Below, one piece after another: positions 26,712 through 36,766 of a stretch of 64,000 bases of DNA. The translations under genes were made by a program, and so were the position numbers. Location of the stretch: positions 1 through 64,000 of the forward strand of contig NZ_QWJJ01000017.1 in the NCBI RefSeq assembly GCF_003575965.1, given 5' to 3'. Each line of letters begins with the position of its first letter. The first letter of the stretch is position 1. This DNA is from Pseudooceanicola sediminis. GTDB taxonomy: Bacteria; Pseudomonadota; Alphaproteobacteria; Rhodobacterales; Rhodobacteraceae. Under the pieces are notes generated by a model. That model was not told where the DNA came from. It did not search any database and saw only the letters and a program-made list of their open reading frames with translations.

Positions 26712-27896
26712 ATGATCCCTGCTGTCCTGCCGACATATTCCCGCGCGCCGCTTCATTTCGTGAAGGGCGAAGGCACCTGGCTGATCGAGGAGGACGGGCG
26801 CCGATTTCTCGATCTGGGCGCGGGGATCGCGGTCAACGCCCTGGGACACGCCCATCCGGCGCTGGTGGCGGCGCTGACGGAACAGGCACAGAAGGTCTGG
26901 CATCTGTCGAACCTGTACGAGATCCCCCAGCAGGAGGAATTGGCACGCCGCCTGGTGGACGCCAGCTTTGCCGACACGTGTTTCTTTACCAATTCGGGCA
27001 CCGAAGCCTGCGAACTGGCCGTCAAGATGGCCCGCAAGTACTGGTACGAGAAGGGGCAGCCGGAACGGGTCGAGATCCTGACCTTCGACGGTGCCTTCCA
27101 TGGTCGATCGTCTGCTGCGATCGCCGCTGCGCCGACGGAGAAGATGGTCAAGGGGTTCGGCCCTCTGCTGCCGGGCTTCAAGGTGATGAAGTGGGGCGAC
27201 TGGGAGGCGCTGGAAGCCGCGGTATCCGGGACCACTGCCGCAATCATGATCGAGCCGGTACAGGGCGAGGGCGGGATTCGCCCGATTCCCGATGCTGACC
27301 TCAAGGCCTTGCGCGCCCTCTGCGACAAGACCGGTACCCTGCTGATCCTGGATGAGGTGCAATGTGGTATCGCGCGCACCGGTCGCCTGTTCGCCCATGA
27401 ATGGGCCGGGGTCACACCCGACATCATGATGGTCGCCAAGGGGATCGGCGGCGGCTTTCCCCTGGGCGCCGTGCTGGCGAGCGAGGAGGCGGCCTCGGGT
27501 ATGGTCGCGGGCACCCACGGTTCGACCTACGGCGGCAATCCCCTGGGCTGCGCGGTTGGAATCGAAGTGATCAAACATGTCACGGATCCCGCCTTTCTGG
27601 CCGAAGTAAACCGCAAATCCGCGCTTCTGCGTCAGAAGCTGGAGGGGCTGGTCGCCGCGCATCCCGATGTCTTCGAGAGCGTGCGCGGTCTTGGCCTGAT
27701 GATCGGGCTGAAGTGCAGGGCGTCCAACGCCGATATCGTCAAGGCGGGCTATGCGAACGAGGTGATCACGGTCCCCGCCGCCGACAACGTGCTGCGCCTG
27801 CTGCCGCCACTGACCATCACCGACGACGAGATTGCCGAGGCGATCACCCGGCTCGACGCCGCTGCGACAGACGTGGAGCAGGCGCTGGCCAAGTAA
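26712..27896 (+). CDS. argD: Acetylornithine aminotransferase (class III PLP enzyme)
   Basis: A 394-residue aminotransferase that makes N-acetylornithine in arginine synthesis (ArgD enzymes often also serve lysine synthesis). It starts MIPAVLPTYSRAPLHFVKGE and carries FFTNSGTEACELAVKMARKY, ILDEVQCGIARTG, and the PLP lysine near residue 243 (VAKGIGGGFPLGA). AGAGGA precedes ATG 26712; an in-frame start at 26658 adds non-conserved residues. argF follows on the same strand after 78 bp, the usual order in Rhodobacterales. Confidence 0.95.
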   Translation: MIPAVLPTYSRAPLHFVKGEGTWLIEEDGRRFLDLGAGIAVNALGHAHPALVAALTEQAQKVWHLSNLYEIPQQEELARRLVDASFADTCFFTNSGTEACELAVKMARKYWYEKGQPERVEILTFDGAFHGRSSAAIAAAPTEKMVKGFGPLLPGFKVMKWGDWEALEAAVSGTTAAIMIEPVQGEGGIRPIPDADLKALRALCDKTGTLLILDEVQCGIARTGRLFAHEWAGVTPDIMMVAKGIGGGFPLGAVLASEEAASGMVAGTHGSTYGGNPLGCAVGIEVIKHVTDPAFLAEVNRKSALLRQKLEGLVAAHPDVFESVRGLGLMIGLKCRASNADIVKAGYANEVITVPAADNVLRLLPPLTITDDEIAEAITRLDAAATDVEQALAK

Positions 27897-27974
27897 GGCC
27901 ACCCCTGCGCCAATTTCAGAACCGTCCGGGGGTGCGGGCCGCGCCCTGCCCCCGGCGATAACAAGAGTTTCCCG

Positions 27975-28901
27975 ATGAACCATTTCCTAGACCTGCACAC
28001 CACCGACGCCGGAGAGCTGCGCCAGATCATCGACCATGCCCGCGCCATCAAGACCGCCCGCGAAGGGCGCCCGCGCGGCACGCCGGATGACGAACAGGCG
28101 CTGGCCGGGCGCATGGTGGCGCTGATCTTCGAAAAACCATCGACCCGGACGCGCGTCTCCTTCGACGTCGGCGTGCGCCAGATGGGGGGGCAGACGATGG
28201 TGCTGTCGGGTCAGGACATGCAGCTGGGCCATGGCGAGACGATTGCCGACACCGCCCGTGTCCTTAGCCGCTATGTCGACCTGATCATGATCCGCACCTT
28301 CGACGAGGCTGTTCTGCACGAGATGGCCGATGCCGCAAGTGTGCCCGTGATCAACGGGCTGACGGACAATTCCCACCCCTGCCAGATCATGGCCGACATC
28401 ATGACGTTCGAGGAACACCGGGGCCCGATCAAGGGCAAGAAGGTGGTCTGGACGGGCGATGGCAACAACGTCTGCGCCAGTTTCCTGCATGCGGCGGGCC
28501 AGTTCGGCTTTGACCTGACCTTTGCCGGCCCGATGCAGCTGGACCCCGACCCCAAGGCCGTCGGCTTTGCCCGCGACCATGGCTCGAGCATCGTGATCGA
28601 GCGCGATCCGATGCGCGCGGTAGAGGGCGCCGACCTGATCGTCGCTGACACCTGGGTGTCGATGCACGACGCGCAATCGGCGCGCGAACGCCGCCACAAC
28701 ATGCTGCGGGCCTACCAGGTGAACGACGCGCTGATGGCGGCGGCGGGCGACAAGGCGCTGTTCATGCACTGCCTGCCCGCACACCGTGGCGAAGAGGTGA
28801 CCTCTTCGGTGATGGACGGCCCGCAATCGGTGATCTTTGACGAAGCCGAGAACCGCCTGCACGCGCAGAAGGCCGTGATGCGCTGGTGCCTCGGCCTGTG
28901 A
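27975..28901 (+). CDS. argF: Ornithine carbamoyltransferase
   Basis: A 308-residue enzyme joining carbamoyl phosphate and ornithine to citrulline. The carbamoyl-phosphate loop is STRTR (56-60) in [14 protein letters not shown]. The ornithine side is shown by [11 protein letters not shown] and the SMG-equivalent WVSMHD, and the catalytic [11 protein letters not shown] begins at 265. The length is standard for the catabolic/anabolic OTC trimer. It forms an arginine unit with argD. The 3' flank has an 11-bp tandem array and no clear terminator. Confidence 0.97.
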   Translation: MNHFLDLHTTDAGELRQIIDHARAIKTAREGRPRGTPDDEQALAGRMVALIFEKPSTRTRVSFDVGVRQMGGQTMVLSGQDMQLGHGETIADTARVLSRYVDLIMIRTFDEAVLHEMADAASVPVINGLTDNSHPCQIMADIMTFEEHRGPIKGKKVVWTGDGNNVCASFLHAAGQFGFDLTFAGPMQLDPDPKAVGFARDHGSSIVIERDPMRAVEGADLIVADTWVSMHDAQSARERRHNMLRAYQVNDALMAAAGDKALFMHCLPAHRGEEVTSSVMDGPQSVIFDEAENRLHAQKAVMRWCLGL

Positions 28902-28947
28902 ACAGACACATGGCCACTGTCCCGGCACCGAGTCCGCGCATCGAAGC

Positions 28948-28980
28948 GACACGGAAGAGACACCGAAGAGACACCGAAGA
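28948..28980. repeat. Three 11-bp tandem units after argF
   Basis: GACACGGAAGA, GACACCGAAGA, GACACCGAAGA, then a broken fourth (GACAGGGGA). It starts 47 bp past the argF stop. Confidence 0.8.
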
Positions 28981-29024
28981 GACAGGGGAACACCGCCGAG
29001 GCTGCGAATCGTCGCGGCGCGACC

Positions 29025-29052
29025 TTGTATCTCGGGCGCTGGTGTTTAAAAT
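29025..29052 (+). promoter_or_regulatory. Predicted gcrA promoter with upstream GANTC site
   Basis: TTGTAT (29025-29030), a 16-bp spacer and TAAAAT (29047-29052). A GAATC site at 29006-29010 lies just upstream. GANTC is the CcrM methylation site recognised by GcrA, so auto-regulation is possible. The leader would be about 85 nt. Confidence 0.55.
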
Positions 29053-29145
29053 AGGGGCCTGATCAACGGACCGGGGCGGCACATGGGTGCCGCCCTGTCA
29101 CCTTCGACCGCAGGAAGCGGCCGCCGAGAACCCTGGAGGACCTGC

Positions 29146-29745
29146 ATGTCCTGGACCGATGAACGCGTAGAGCTTCTGAAAAAGATGTGGAGCGAGGGCC
29201 AATCCGCCAGCCAGATCGCCAAGGAGCTGGGCGGCGTGACCCGGAACGCAGTGATCGGCAAGGTCCACCGGCTGGGCCTGTCGAACCGCTCGGGCGGGGG
29301 CACCGCACAACAGGCCGCGCCCGCAGCCGCCCCGGCCAAGCCCGAAACGGCCAAGGCCAAGCCCGCGGCGCCCGCCACCCCTGCCGCCGCCGCCCCCAAG
29401 CGCGAAGCACCGGCAGAGACGCGCAGCGCACCCGAGACCGCAGCGCCGGCCATGTCGGCGGCCCGCCGCGCGATCATTCCCGCCGGCCAACCGCTGCCGC
29501 CGCAGCCCTCGGCCAATGAAATCAGCCCCGAGGCCCTGGCAAAGGTCAGCGAGATCGAGAAGAAGGCCAAGCGCCTGACGCTGATGGAGCTGACCGAGCG
29601 CACCTGCAAGTGGCCCGTAGGCGACCCGGCGACCGAAGATTTCTGGTTCTGCGGTCTGCCCGTGCAACAGGGCAAGCCCTATTGCGAGGCGCACGTCGGC
29701 GTCGCCTTTCAGCCGATGTCGTCGCGCCGCGATCGCAAACGCTGA
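29146..29745 (+). CDS. gcrA: Cell-cycle transcriptional regulator GcrA
   Basis: A 199-residue GcrA. The N-terminal helix-turn-helix domain (MSWTDERVELLKKMWSEGQS, then NAVIGKVHRLGLSNR) binds DNA at methylated GANTC sites. An Ala/Pro/Lys-rich linker spans about 50-115. The C-terminal domain with CKWPVGDP, FWFCG and YCEAH binds sigma-70 region 2. It activates cell-cycle genes together with CcrM methylation in alphaproteobacteria. ATG 29146 fixes the invariant MSWTDERV; an in-frame ATG at 29083 is rejected. A hairpin terminator follows. Confidence 0.96.
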   Translation: MSWTDERVELLKKMWSEGQSASQIAKELGGVTRNAVIGKVHRLGLSNRSGGGTAQQAAPAAAPAKPETAKAKPAAPATPAAAAPKREAPAETRSAPETAAPAMSAARRAIIPAGQPLPPQPSANEISPEALAKVSEIEKKAKRLTLMELTERTCKWPVGDPATEDFWFCGLPVQQGKPYCEAHVGVAFQPMSSRRDRKR

Positions 29746-29767
29746 ACGTCATCTGGAACACCGCTTG

Positions 29768-29796
29768 AAAGCGCTCCCCCGGGGGCGCTTTTTGCG
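29768..29796 (+). terminator. gcrA terminator
   Basis: AAAGCGC (29768-29774) pairs with GCGCTTT (29785-29791) around a CCCCCGGGGG core, followed by TTTTT. It lies 22 bp after the gcrA stop. Confidence 0.75.
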
Positions 29797-29950
29797 TTCG
29801 GGGGGCAGGCAGTTTCGCTATGGCGCCTCGGGTGGGGCGGCCTGATCCGGCGGCCCCGATCCTTGCCGGCCCTCGCCGAGGTATCGGGTGGCATGCCGGG
29901 GCGGTCTGATCTAGATGCCCGCGACCAATGGCCCCTGCCCTCGGACGTGA

Positions 29951-31942
29951 TCAGCGTTTGAACAGATCCTGCAAACCGCCGCGCAGCTTGTCCTCGATCC
30001 CGCGCCGGATCGCGTCTTCGCTGCTCTCGCCGGTTTGCTGCTGGACGCCCAGCTTGTCCTGAACCTCCTTGCGCAGCTTGTCCTTGGCCTCCTGCTCCAG
30101 CGCGCCCTTGTCGACGTCCAGGTTGCTTTGCAGCGCCTGCTCCAGGTCCGGCACGATATGCGGGCTGGCCCAGGGTCCGCTGATGCGCACGGGAACCGAG
30201 ATCGTCTGCCCCTCCGTGCGCAGGATCGTCGGGGTGAACAGGTAATCCAGCGTTCGCGCCCCCAGATCAACGCGCCCCTTGCCAGTCGCCCGGATCGAGG
30301 CGAGCTGCATCGTCAGGTCGTCGTTCGACAGCACACCGTCCTGCACGGTGAAACTGGCCGCCGTCCGGTCAAAGATCGTGGTGCCGCCATTCGCCGCACC
30401 GGTCCGCAGCAGTTTGTCCAGGTCGATGCCCGCTATGGTGCCCTGCCCCGTTTCGATCCGCCCCGTGCCGGACAGGCTCGACATCCAGTCCGCCATCGAA
30501 TTGCCGCTGGCCAACAGATCGACCTGCGCATCCGCCGCCCCGGTAAAGCGCGTGATACCGGCGGTCTCGCGCAGCAATTGCGCCAGGTCCGCGCCCGTGA
30601 CACCCAGCTTTGCCGCAACGGACAGCCCGGCGCGATTGTTTGCCACGACCTGACCGGCCAGCGCCCCGCCAAAGGCCGTCATGCGCCGGATATCGGCCAC
30701 GGCGCGCGCGCGGTCCACGGTCACCAGCGCCTCGACCCCGCTCAGCCGGGTTGCGCCCAGGTTCACCACGTCCGCCACCAGGGACACGTCGCCGTTGAAC
30801 AGCCCCAGCACCGAGGCGTCGATCGGAGTGCGCGACCAGCCGCCCGACGACGCGACCGGGGCCCCGGCACCTGCGCCCTGCCCACCGCTGGCCGCAGGCG
30901 CCCCGGCCCCCAGCCCCGCCAGGTTCAGCGTGCCCGTGCTCAGCCGTGCGGACACCTGCGGCACTTCCCCCGGGTCGATCTCGGCCACGACATCCAGCAC
31001 GTTGTCATCCAGCGTCACCCGTCCCGCACCCAGCGACAGGTGACCATCGGCAAAACGGACCTGGCCGGTCCCCTCAGCACTGCGCCCCAGACCCTGCGGC
31101 AGCGTGACACCGGGCGTGCCGAGCGCCGTCAGGAACTGCATCGTGTCGGGCAGACTCAGCGCCAAGGTGCCCTCCGCCTCAGGCGTCAGGCCGACGCTGC
31201 CCTCGAAATGCGCCGTCCCGCCGGGGGCGACCAGGTCCAGCCGTGCCGCCGACACCGCCCCGTTCACCAGATCGGCAAACCGCTCGACATGGCCGCTCAC
31301 GCGCAGCGCCTCGCCCGCCGGACGCAGCACCATCTCCAGATCCGCAGGGCCATTGAAATCGGGCAGCCGCAGATCGATGTCGACGCCCTGGAACATCGCA
31401 TCCGTTGCGCTCGCCGGATCGACATAGCGCAGGGCCGCATCGCTCAGGATCGCGCGCTCCAGACCAAAGGCGCGCGCACCCGCCTCCGCGCCCTCTGCCG
31501 GCGCCGCGCCCGCCACATCCGATGCGCCCGCGCTGGCGCTCAGCGTGCCGAACAGATCCCAGTTGGCGCGCCCATCGGCGGTCTTCTCCAGCAGGATGCG
31601 CGGCGCCGTCGCCTCCAGCGTGGTGATGCGGATATCGCCACCGATCAGCGCCCGCGCATCCACCCCGATCTTCAGCGCCTGCGCCTGGAACATCGGCCCG
31701 TTCCCGGACCAGTCGGCATTGGCCAGCTGCACGGGCCCCGTCTCGACCCCCAGCGTCGGATAAAAGCTGACCGAGGTATCGCCGGTGATCGTCAGCGCCC
31801 GCCCGGTGCGGGCCTCGATCTGGTCCGCCGCGATCTGCGCGATCCGCGCGCCCGGCAGCAGGAAGACCGCGCCAACGACAAACAGCGCCAGCACCACCAC
31901 CAGAACCACCAAAAACCCAAAAATCCGCCGGATCACCCGCAT
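29951..31942 (-). CDS. AsmA family protein
   Basis: A 663-residue envelope protein. Residues about 7-30 are a single N-terminal membrane helix (IFGFLVVLVVVLALFVVGAV), and the rest is a long periplasmic beta-rich region. The AsmA N-terminal pattern (LPGARIAQIAADQIEARTGR) and the AsmA-like C-terminal domain (GTGRIETGQGTIAGIDLDKL) are recognisable. AsmA-like proteins are related to VPS13-type lipid bridges and affect outer-membrane lipid homeostasis. The C-terminus is charged and helical (SNLDVDKGALEQEAKDKL). AAGGAG lies six bases before ATG 31942. It is divergent from rimO. Confidence 0.9.
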   Translation of the reverse strand: MRVIRRIFGFLVVLVVVLALFVVGAVFLLPGARIAQIAADQIEARTGRALTITGDTSVSFYPTLGVETGPVQLANADWSGNGPMFQAQALKIGVDARALIGGDIRITTLEATAPRILLEKTADGRANWDLFGTLSASAGASDVAGAAPAEGAEAGARAFGLERAILSDAALRYVDPASATDAMFQGVDIDLRLPDFNGPADLEMVLRPAGEALRVSGHVERFADLVNGAVSAARLDLVAPGGTAHFEGSVGLTPEAEGTLALSLPDTMQFLTALGTPGVTLPQGLGRSAEGTGQVRFADGHLSLGAGRVTLDDNVLDVVAEIDPGEVPQVSARLSTGTLNLAGLGAGAPAASGGQGAGAGAPVASSGGWSRTPIDASVLGLFNGDVSLVADVVNLGATRLSGVEALVTVDRARAVADIRRMTAFGGALAGQVVANNRAGLSVAAKLGVTGADLAQLLRETAGITRFTGAADAQVDLLASGNSMADWMSSLSGTGRIETGQGTIAGIDLDKLLRTGAANGGTTIFDRTAASFTVQDGVLSNDDLTMQLASIRATGKGRVDLGARTLDYLFTPTILRTEGQTISVPVRISGPWASPHIVPDLEQALQSNLDVDKGALEQEAKDKLRKEVQDKLGVQQQTGESSEDAIRRGIEDKLRGGLQDLFKR

Positions 31943-32102
31943 TGCTCGCTCCTTGATCTGCCAAAGCCTCGCATCGGGCCCTTGGCACACAAGATAGCAG
32001 ATGCCCCCCTTACGACAAGCGAACCACGGCAGGGCCGACGGCCGATCCGCCGCGCGTGCAAGGGCAATTCCCTTGTGCCTCGACTCGCGGTATAGGCGGG
32101 CC

Positions 32103-33485
32103 ATGTCGCAGAACCCGCCAAACCTCCGCCCCGATCTCGCCCCCGCTCCGCGGCTGGGCGACACCTCCCGTCGCGCAGGCCAGCCATCCCTCGGAATGGT
32201 CAGCCTCGGTTGCCCCAAGGCGCTTGTCGACAGCGAACGCATCCTGACCCGCCTGCGCGCCGAAGGCTATGCCATCAGCCCCGATTACGCGGGCGCCGAC
32301 GCCGTGATCGTCAACACCTGCGGCTTCCTCGATTCAGCCAAGGCCGAAAGCCTGTCCGCGATCGGCGAGGCGCTGGCCGAAAACGGCCGCGTCATCGTCA
32401 CCGGCTGCCTCGGGGCCGAACCCGACTATATCACCGGCGCACACCCCAAGGTCCTCGCCGTCACCGGCCCGCATCAGTACGAACAGGTGCTGGACGCCGT
32501 GCACAGGGCCGTGCCCCCCAGCCCCGATCCCTTCGTCGATCTGCTGCCCGCCTCGGGCGTGTCGCTGACCCCGCGCCACTACAGCTACCTCAAGATCTCC
32601 GAGGGCTGTAACCACAAGTGCAAGTTCTGCATCATCCCCGACATGCGCGGCCGCCTGCAATCGCGCCCCGCCCATGCGGTCGTGCGCGAAGCGGAAAAAC
32701 TGGTCCAGGCCGGTGTCAGGGAACTGCTGGTGATCAGCCAGGACACCTCGGCCTACGGCGTCGACATCAAGCACATGAGCGAACGCGACCATCGCGCCCA
32801 TATCACCGATCTCGCCCGCGACCTCGGCAGCCTCGGCGCCTGGGTCCGGCTGCACTACGTCTACCCCTACCCGCACGTGCGCGACCTGATCCCGCTGATG
32901 GCGGACCCGGCCTCGGGCCTGCTGCCCTACCTCGACATCCCGTTCCAGCACGCCCACCCGGATGTGCTGAAGCGCATGGCACGCCCCGCCGCCTCTGCCC
33001 GCACGCTGGATGAAATCGCCGCCTGGCGCGCCACCTGCCCCGACATCACCCTGCGCTCCACCTTCATCGTCGGCTACCCCGGCGAGACGGAGGCCGAATT
33101 CCAGTACCTGCTCGACTGGATGGACGAAGCCCGGCTCGACCGCGTCGGCTGCTTCCAGTACGAAAACGTCGCCGGGGCCCGCTCCAACGACCTGCCCGAT
33201 CACGTCCCCGACGAAATCAAGCAGGACCGCTGGGGTCGCTTCATGGAAAAGGCCCAGGCCATCTCCGAGGCCAAGCTGGCGGCAAAGGTCGGCAAGACCC
33301 TTCAGGTCATCGTGGACGAGGTCGACGAAGATGCCGCCACCTGCCGCACATGGGCAGACGCGCCGGAAATCGACGGCAACCTCTTCATCGACGAAAGCTT
33401 CGAACACCTCACCCCCGGTGACATTGTCACGGTCGAGGTCGACGAGGCCGGTGAATACGACCTCTGGGGCCGCCTGACGGCCTGA
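32103..33485 (+). CDS. rimO: Ribosomal protein S12 methylthiotransferase RimO
   Basis: A 460-residue radical-SAM methylthiotransferase that modifies Asp89 of S12. Three cysteines of the N-terminal UPF0004 domain bind one 4Fe-4S cluster (Cys37 in SLGCPKA, Cys73 in NTCGF, and a third in VTGCLG). The radical-SAM cluster is CNHKCKFC (169-176), and the C-terminal TRAM domain ends [15 protein letters not shown]. The start [10 protein letters not shown] at 32103 leaves a 30-residue extension before the conserved [11 protein letters not shown] start further up would overlap the leader of the divergent AsmA gene. Confidence 0.96.
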   Translation: MSQNPPNLRPDLAPAPRLGDTSRRAGQPSLGMVSLGCPKALVDSERILTRLRAEGYAISPDYAGADAVIVNTCGFLDSAKAESLSAIGEALAENGRVIVTGCLGAEPDYITGAHPKVLAVTGPHQYEQVLDAVHRAVPPSPDPFVDLLPASGVSLTPRHYSYLKISEGCNHKCKFCIIPDMRGRLQSRPAHAVVREAEKLVQAGVRELLVISQDTSAYGVDIKHMSERDHRAHITDLARDLGSLGAWVRLHYVYPYPHVRDLIPLMADPASGLLPYLDIPFQHAHPDVLKRMARPAASARTLDEIAAWRATCPDITLRSTFIVGYPGETEAEFQYLLDWMDEARLDRVGCFQYENVAGARSNDLPDHVPDEIKQDRWGRFMEKAQAISEAKLAAKVGKTLQVIVDEVDEDAATCRTWADAPEIDGNLFIDESFEHLTPGDIVTVEVDEAGEYDLWGRLTA

Positions 33486-33520
33486 CGCGAACTCGGCAAA
33501 AGACGCTGCCCGCTCCTGTG

Positions 33521-33551
33521 TCATCTGGCCTCAAATACCCCCGCCGGAGGC
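33521..33551 (+). repeat. Short relative of the hairpin element, copy E
   Basis: TCATCTGGCCTCAAATACCC, then CCGCCGGAGGC. It differs from copy D (26418-26449) at two positions. It is located 36 bp after the rimO stop, between convergent rimO and the DUF6455 gene. Confidence 0.7.
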
Positions 33552-33583
33552 ATCCGACCGTGCCACCGGCACCCCGCCCCCGA

Positions 33584-33838
33584 TCAGGGGCGCAGCGCCT
33601 CCAGCCAGTCCGCATTGCGGCAATATGCGGGGGCGGCGTCGGCATGGTCATGATCCGCCTGCCACTGCACACAGGCCTCCTCGCTGCCACAGGCCGCGCA
33701 GGACAGCACCGCCGTGCGATAGGCGCGCCCGGCCGCCTCGGGGGCCTGCTCGATCCGGCCCGCCACATCGGCGCCCAGCCGCTCGGCCATGCCATCCATC
33801 AAGGCCGCATGTCTCTCAAGTCTGCGAAAAAGTCCCAT
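33584..33838 (-). CDS. DUF6455 family small protein
   Basis: An 84-residue protein with four cysteines: C47-x2-C50, C56 and C73 (LSCAACGSEEACVQW, then PAYCRNADW). This is the DUF6455 pattern common in Rhodobacteraceae; metal binding is plausible but unproven and the function is unknown. GGAGACC lies upstream of the ATG. It sits just upstream of the SLC13 transporter's 3' end on the same strand, with 92 bp between the transporter stop side and its own start, so co-transcription as a last gene is possible. Confidence 0.85.
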   Translation of the reverse strand: MGLFRRLERHAALMDGMAERLGADVAGRIEQAPEAAGRAYRTAVLSCAACGSEEACVQWQADHDHADAAPAYCRNADWLEALRP

Positions 33839-33930
33839 GTGATCGGTCTCCTGCTGCCGGGGGCAACCCCTGTTCGGTGCCCTCTCGCCCGCAGGCTAGC
33901 GACACCCGCAGGGCCCTGCCTTGATCCGGA

Positions 33931-35703
33931 TCAAAGCGGCCAGAAAATCAGGATCAGCGGGATCGAAACGGCGACGACAAGGATCTCCAGCGGCAGCCCC
34001 ATCCGCCAGTAGTCGCCAAAGCGATAGCCGCCGGGCCCCAGGATCAGCGTGTTGTTCTTGTGCCCGATCGGCGTCAGGAACGCCGCCGAGGCCGCGATCG
34101 CCACCGCCATCAGGAACGGGTCCGGTGAAACATCGAGCGTCTGCGCCATGCGGATCCCGATGGGAGCCGCGACAATCGCTGTCGCGGTGTTGTTCAGCAC
34201 ATCCGACAGCGTCATCGTCACCACCATCAGCGCCGTCAGGATCGCCCAGGCGGGCCAGCCGCTGGTCAGCGATACCAGTCCCTGCGCAATCAGGTCGGTG
34301 CCGCCGGAACTCTCCAACGCCATGCCCAGCGGTATCATCGACCCCAGCAACACGATCACCGGCCATTCGATATGTTCATACAGCTCGCGCATCGGCACGA
34401 TGCGCAGCAGCAGATAGGCAATCACGACAAAGCCCAGGGCAATCGGCAAATGCACCAGGCCAAAGCTGGCCGCCGCCACGGCCGCCGCGAACAGCCCGAT
34501 CGCCGACCAGACCTTCTTGTTCTCGGTCACAGCAAGGCCCCTGTCGGCCAGCGGCAGACAGCCCAGCCATTCCGAAATCTCCTGCCCCTGGTCCTTTGGC
34601 ACCAGCAACAGCAACAGGTCGCCGGGCCGCACCTCGGTCATGCGCACCTGGTTGGTAATCCGCCGCCCCTGCCGGGAAATCCCCATCAGCACCGCGCGAT
34701 GACGCCAGGACAACCCAACCCCCTGCGCCGTCTTGCCCGCCAGACGCGATTCGGCCGTCACCACCAGCTCCAGGATATCCAGCCCCTCGCCATCGGCCTT
34801 CAGCTGGTCTTCGCGGATCTGATCGGAAAACCCCAGGTCCAGCGCACTGCGGAATTCGTCCAGCGCCTCGGGCACCGCTTCCAGCACCAGCGCATCGCCG
34901 GCCTGCAAGCGTGTGTTGCGGGCACGGCCATACAGGCGGCGATTGTCCCGGATCAACCCCAGGATCGCCACATCGGCCTTTTCCGCCTGCTCGCTGTAAT
35001 CGATCACCCGGTTGCCGATCATCTTGCTGCCCTCGGGCACCGTCAGCTCGGCCACGTATTGCGCGATCTCGGTCGCCGACAGGCTGGCCGTCTTGGGCTG
35101 AGGGATCAGCCGCCAGCCGATCAGCGCGACAAAGGCCAGCCCGCCAAGCGCGGCCAGGCCGCCCACCGGCGCGAAATCGAACATGCCGAACGGTTCACCC
35201 AGCGTCTGTGCCCGGATGGACGAGATGATGATGTTCGGCGGCGTCCCGATCAGCGTCGCCATGCCGCCCAGGATGGTGGCGAACGACAGGGGCATCAACG
35301 ACAGGCCCGGCGCGCGCCCGGCCTTCTTGGCCGTCTGCACGTCCACCGGCATCAGCAGCGCCAGCGCCGCGACGTTGTTCATGAAGGCCGACAGCACACC
35401 GCCGATCCCGCCCATCAGGATGATGTGCAGGCCAAGGTTGCGGGAACTGTCCACCAAGGTGCGCGTGATCAGGTAGACCGCCCCGGATCGCACCAGCCCG
35501 GCCGAAATCACCAGCACCAGCGCCACGATCAGCGTCGCCTCGTGACCGAACCCCGAAAAGGCGTCTTCGTAGGGCACGACCCCTGTCGCCACCCCCACCA
35601 TCAGCGCCGCGAACGCCACCAGGTCATAGCGCCAGCGCCCCCAAATCAGCAGGGCGAAGACGGCGAAAAACAGGGTGAAAAGAATGATCTGATCTAGTGT
35701 CAT
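33931..35703 (-). CDS. SLC13/DASS family transporter with TrkA-C domains (first copy)
   Basis: A 590-residue membrane transporter: an N-terminal permease half ([20 protein letters not shown]), two cytosolic RCK_C/TrkA-C domains in the middle (around [20 protein letters not shown] and [12 protein letters not shown]), and a second permease half ending LRIPL-like hydrophobic helices. The motif [20 protein letters not shown] is typical of the anion/dicarboxylate permease group. The substrate is unknown: sulfate, dicarboxylate and other anions all occur in the family. The open frame continues to 36459 only as antisense of yebC; ATG 35703 starts the first helix. Confidence 0.87.
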   Translation of the reverse strand: MTLDQIILFTLFFAVFALLIWGRWRYDLVAFAALMVGVATGVVPYEDAFSGFGHEATLIVALVLVISAGLVRSGAVYLITRTLVDSSRNLGLHIILMGGIGGVLSAFMNNVAALALLMPVDVQTAKKAGRAPGLSLMPLSFATILGGMATLIGTPPNIIISSIRAQTLGEPFGMFDFAPVGGLAALGGLAFVALIGWRLIPQPKTASLSATEIAQYVAELTVPEGSKMIGNRVIDYSEQAEKADVAILGLIRDNRRLYGRARNTRLQAGDALVLEAVPEALDEFRSALDLGFSDQIREDQLKADGEGLDILELVVTAESRLAGKTAQGVGLSWRHRAVLMGISRQGRRITNQVRMTEVRPGDLLLLLVPKDQGQEISEWLGCLPLADRGLAVTENKKVWSAIGLFAAAVAAASFGLVHLPIALGFVVIAYLLLRIVPMRELYEHIEWPVIVLLGSMIPLGMALESSGGTDLIAQGLVSLTSGWPAWAILTALMVVTMTLSDVLNNTATAIVAAPIGIRMAQTLDVSPDPFLMAVAIAASAAFLTPIGHKNNTLILGPGGYRFGDYWRMGLPLEILVVAVSIPLILIFWPL

Positions 35704-35949
35704 TGTGCAGACATAACGCGGCCAAGTTACGACGCCACAAATATTTCTTCTGCCCGCTCGGTCTCGGCGGAAATAGCGGTCGTGGCACCATGTCTCGCGC
35801 AGCAGCGCGCGCCGCGCCACCCCCTGGTGGATCAAAAGCCCCCGGAAACCTGCACCCGGCGGCACAAGCCCGACGCGATGCCCTTGCGGCCATGGGCCAC
35901 CCTGCAATATAGAGGCCCGATATTGGATTTCAGGAGCATGGAGGCACCT

Positions 35950-36690
35950 ATGGCCGGCCACTCTAAATGGGCAAACATTCAGCACCGCAAGGGTCGTCAG
36001 GACGCCGCGCGGTCCAAGCTGTTTTCGAAACTCTCGAAAGAGATCACCGTCGCCGCCAAGATGGGCGACCCCGATCCCGACAAGAACCCCCGGCTGCGGC
36101 TGGCGGTCAAGGAAGCCAAGTCGGTTTCCGTCCCCAAAGACGTGATCGACCGCGCGATCAAGAAATCGCAGGCGGGCGAAGGCGACGACTACGAAGAAAT
36201 CCGCTATGAGGGGTACGGCCCCGGCGGTGTCGCCGTCATCGTCGAGGCGATGACCGACAACCGCAACCGCACCGCCTCCAACGTGCGCTCGACCTTTACC
36301 AAGAACGGCGGCAACCTGGGGGAAACCGGGTCGGTCGGGTTCATGTTCGATCGCAAGGGCGAAGTGACCTATCCGCTGTCCGCCGGCGACAACGACACCG
36401 TGATGATGGCCGCCATCGAAGCCGGTGCCGAAGATGTCGAAAGCACCGAAGACGGTCACACGATCTATTGCGTCGACACCGACCTGAACGAGGTCGCGAC
36501 GGCGCTTGAGGCCGAGCTGGGCGAAAGCAATTCCACCAAGCTGATCTGGAAGCCGACGACCACGACCGAACTGGATCTGGAAGGCATGCAGAAGCTGATG
36601 AAGCTGATCGACGCGCTGGAAGATGACGACGACGTACAGCGCGTCACCGTCAACTTCGAAGCCTCGGACGAGGTGATGGAGCAGCTGTAG
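35950..36690 (+). CDS. yebC: YebC/PmpR family transcriptional regulator
   Basis: A 246-residue YebC protein, starting with the invariant [15 protein letters not shown] and carrying [27 protein letters not shown] and the [18 protein letters not shown] stretch. Members are DNA-binding regulators (in many alphaproteobacteria the gene is linked to ruvC; not here). Recent work also links the family to translation of proline stretches. GGAGG lies before the ATG; the start is certain. It is convergent with the dienelactone hydrolase gene over a shared terminator. Confidence 0.96.
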   Translation: MAGHSKWANIQHRKGRQDAARSKLFSKLSKEITVAAKMGDPDPDKNPRLRLAVKEAKSVSVPKDVIDRAIKKSQAGEGDDYEEIRYEGYGPGGVAVIVEAMTDNRNRTASNVRSTFTKNGGNLGETGSVGFMFDRKGEVTYPLSAGDNDTVMMAAIEAGAEDVESTEDGHTIYCVDTDLNEVATALEAELGESNSTKLIWKPTTTTELDLEGMQKLMKLIDALEDDDDVQRVTVNFEASDEVMEQL

Positions 36691-36735
36691 CGCCGCCCCT
36701 CACGTCAGACGTTCACCACGTCATGAATCACGACC

Positions 36736-36761
36736 AGGCCGGGGCATGTCCCCGGCCTTTG
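36736..36761. terminator. Bidirectional terminator between yebC and the hydrolase gene
   Basis: A 9-bp perfect stem AGGCCGGGG/CCCCGGCCT with a 5-base loop, followed by TTTG on the plus strand. It can serve the convergent genes on both sides. Confidence 0.7.
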
Positions 36762-36766
36762 TCGTC

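Noticed and set aside
30035-32095. A 686-codon plus-strand open frame
   Set aside because: It is antisense to the AsmA gene; rich in Arg/Gln/His with no domain. High third-position G+C keeps the opposite strand free of stops.
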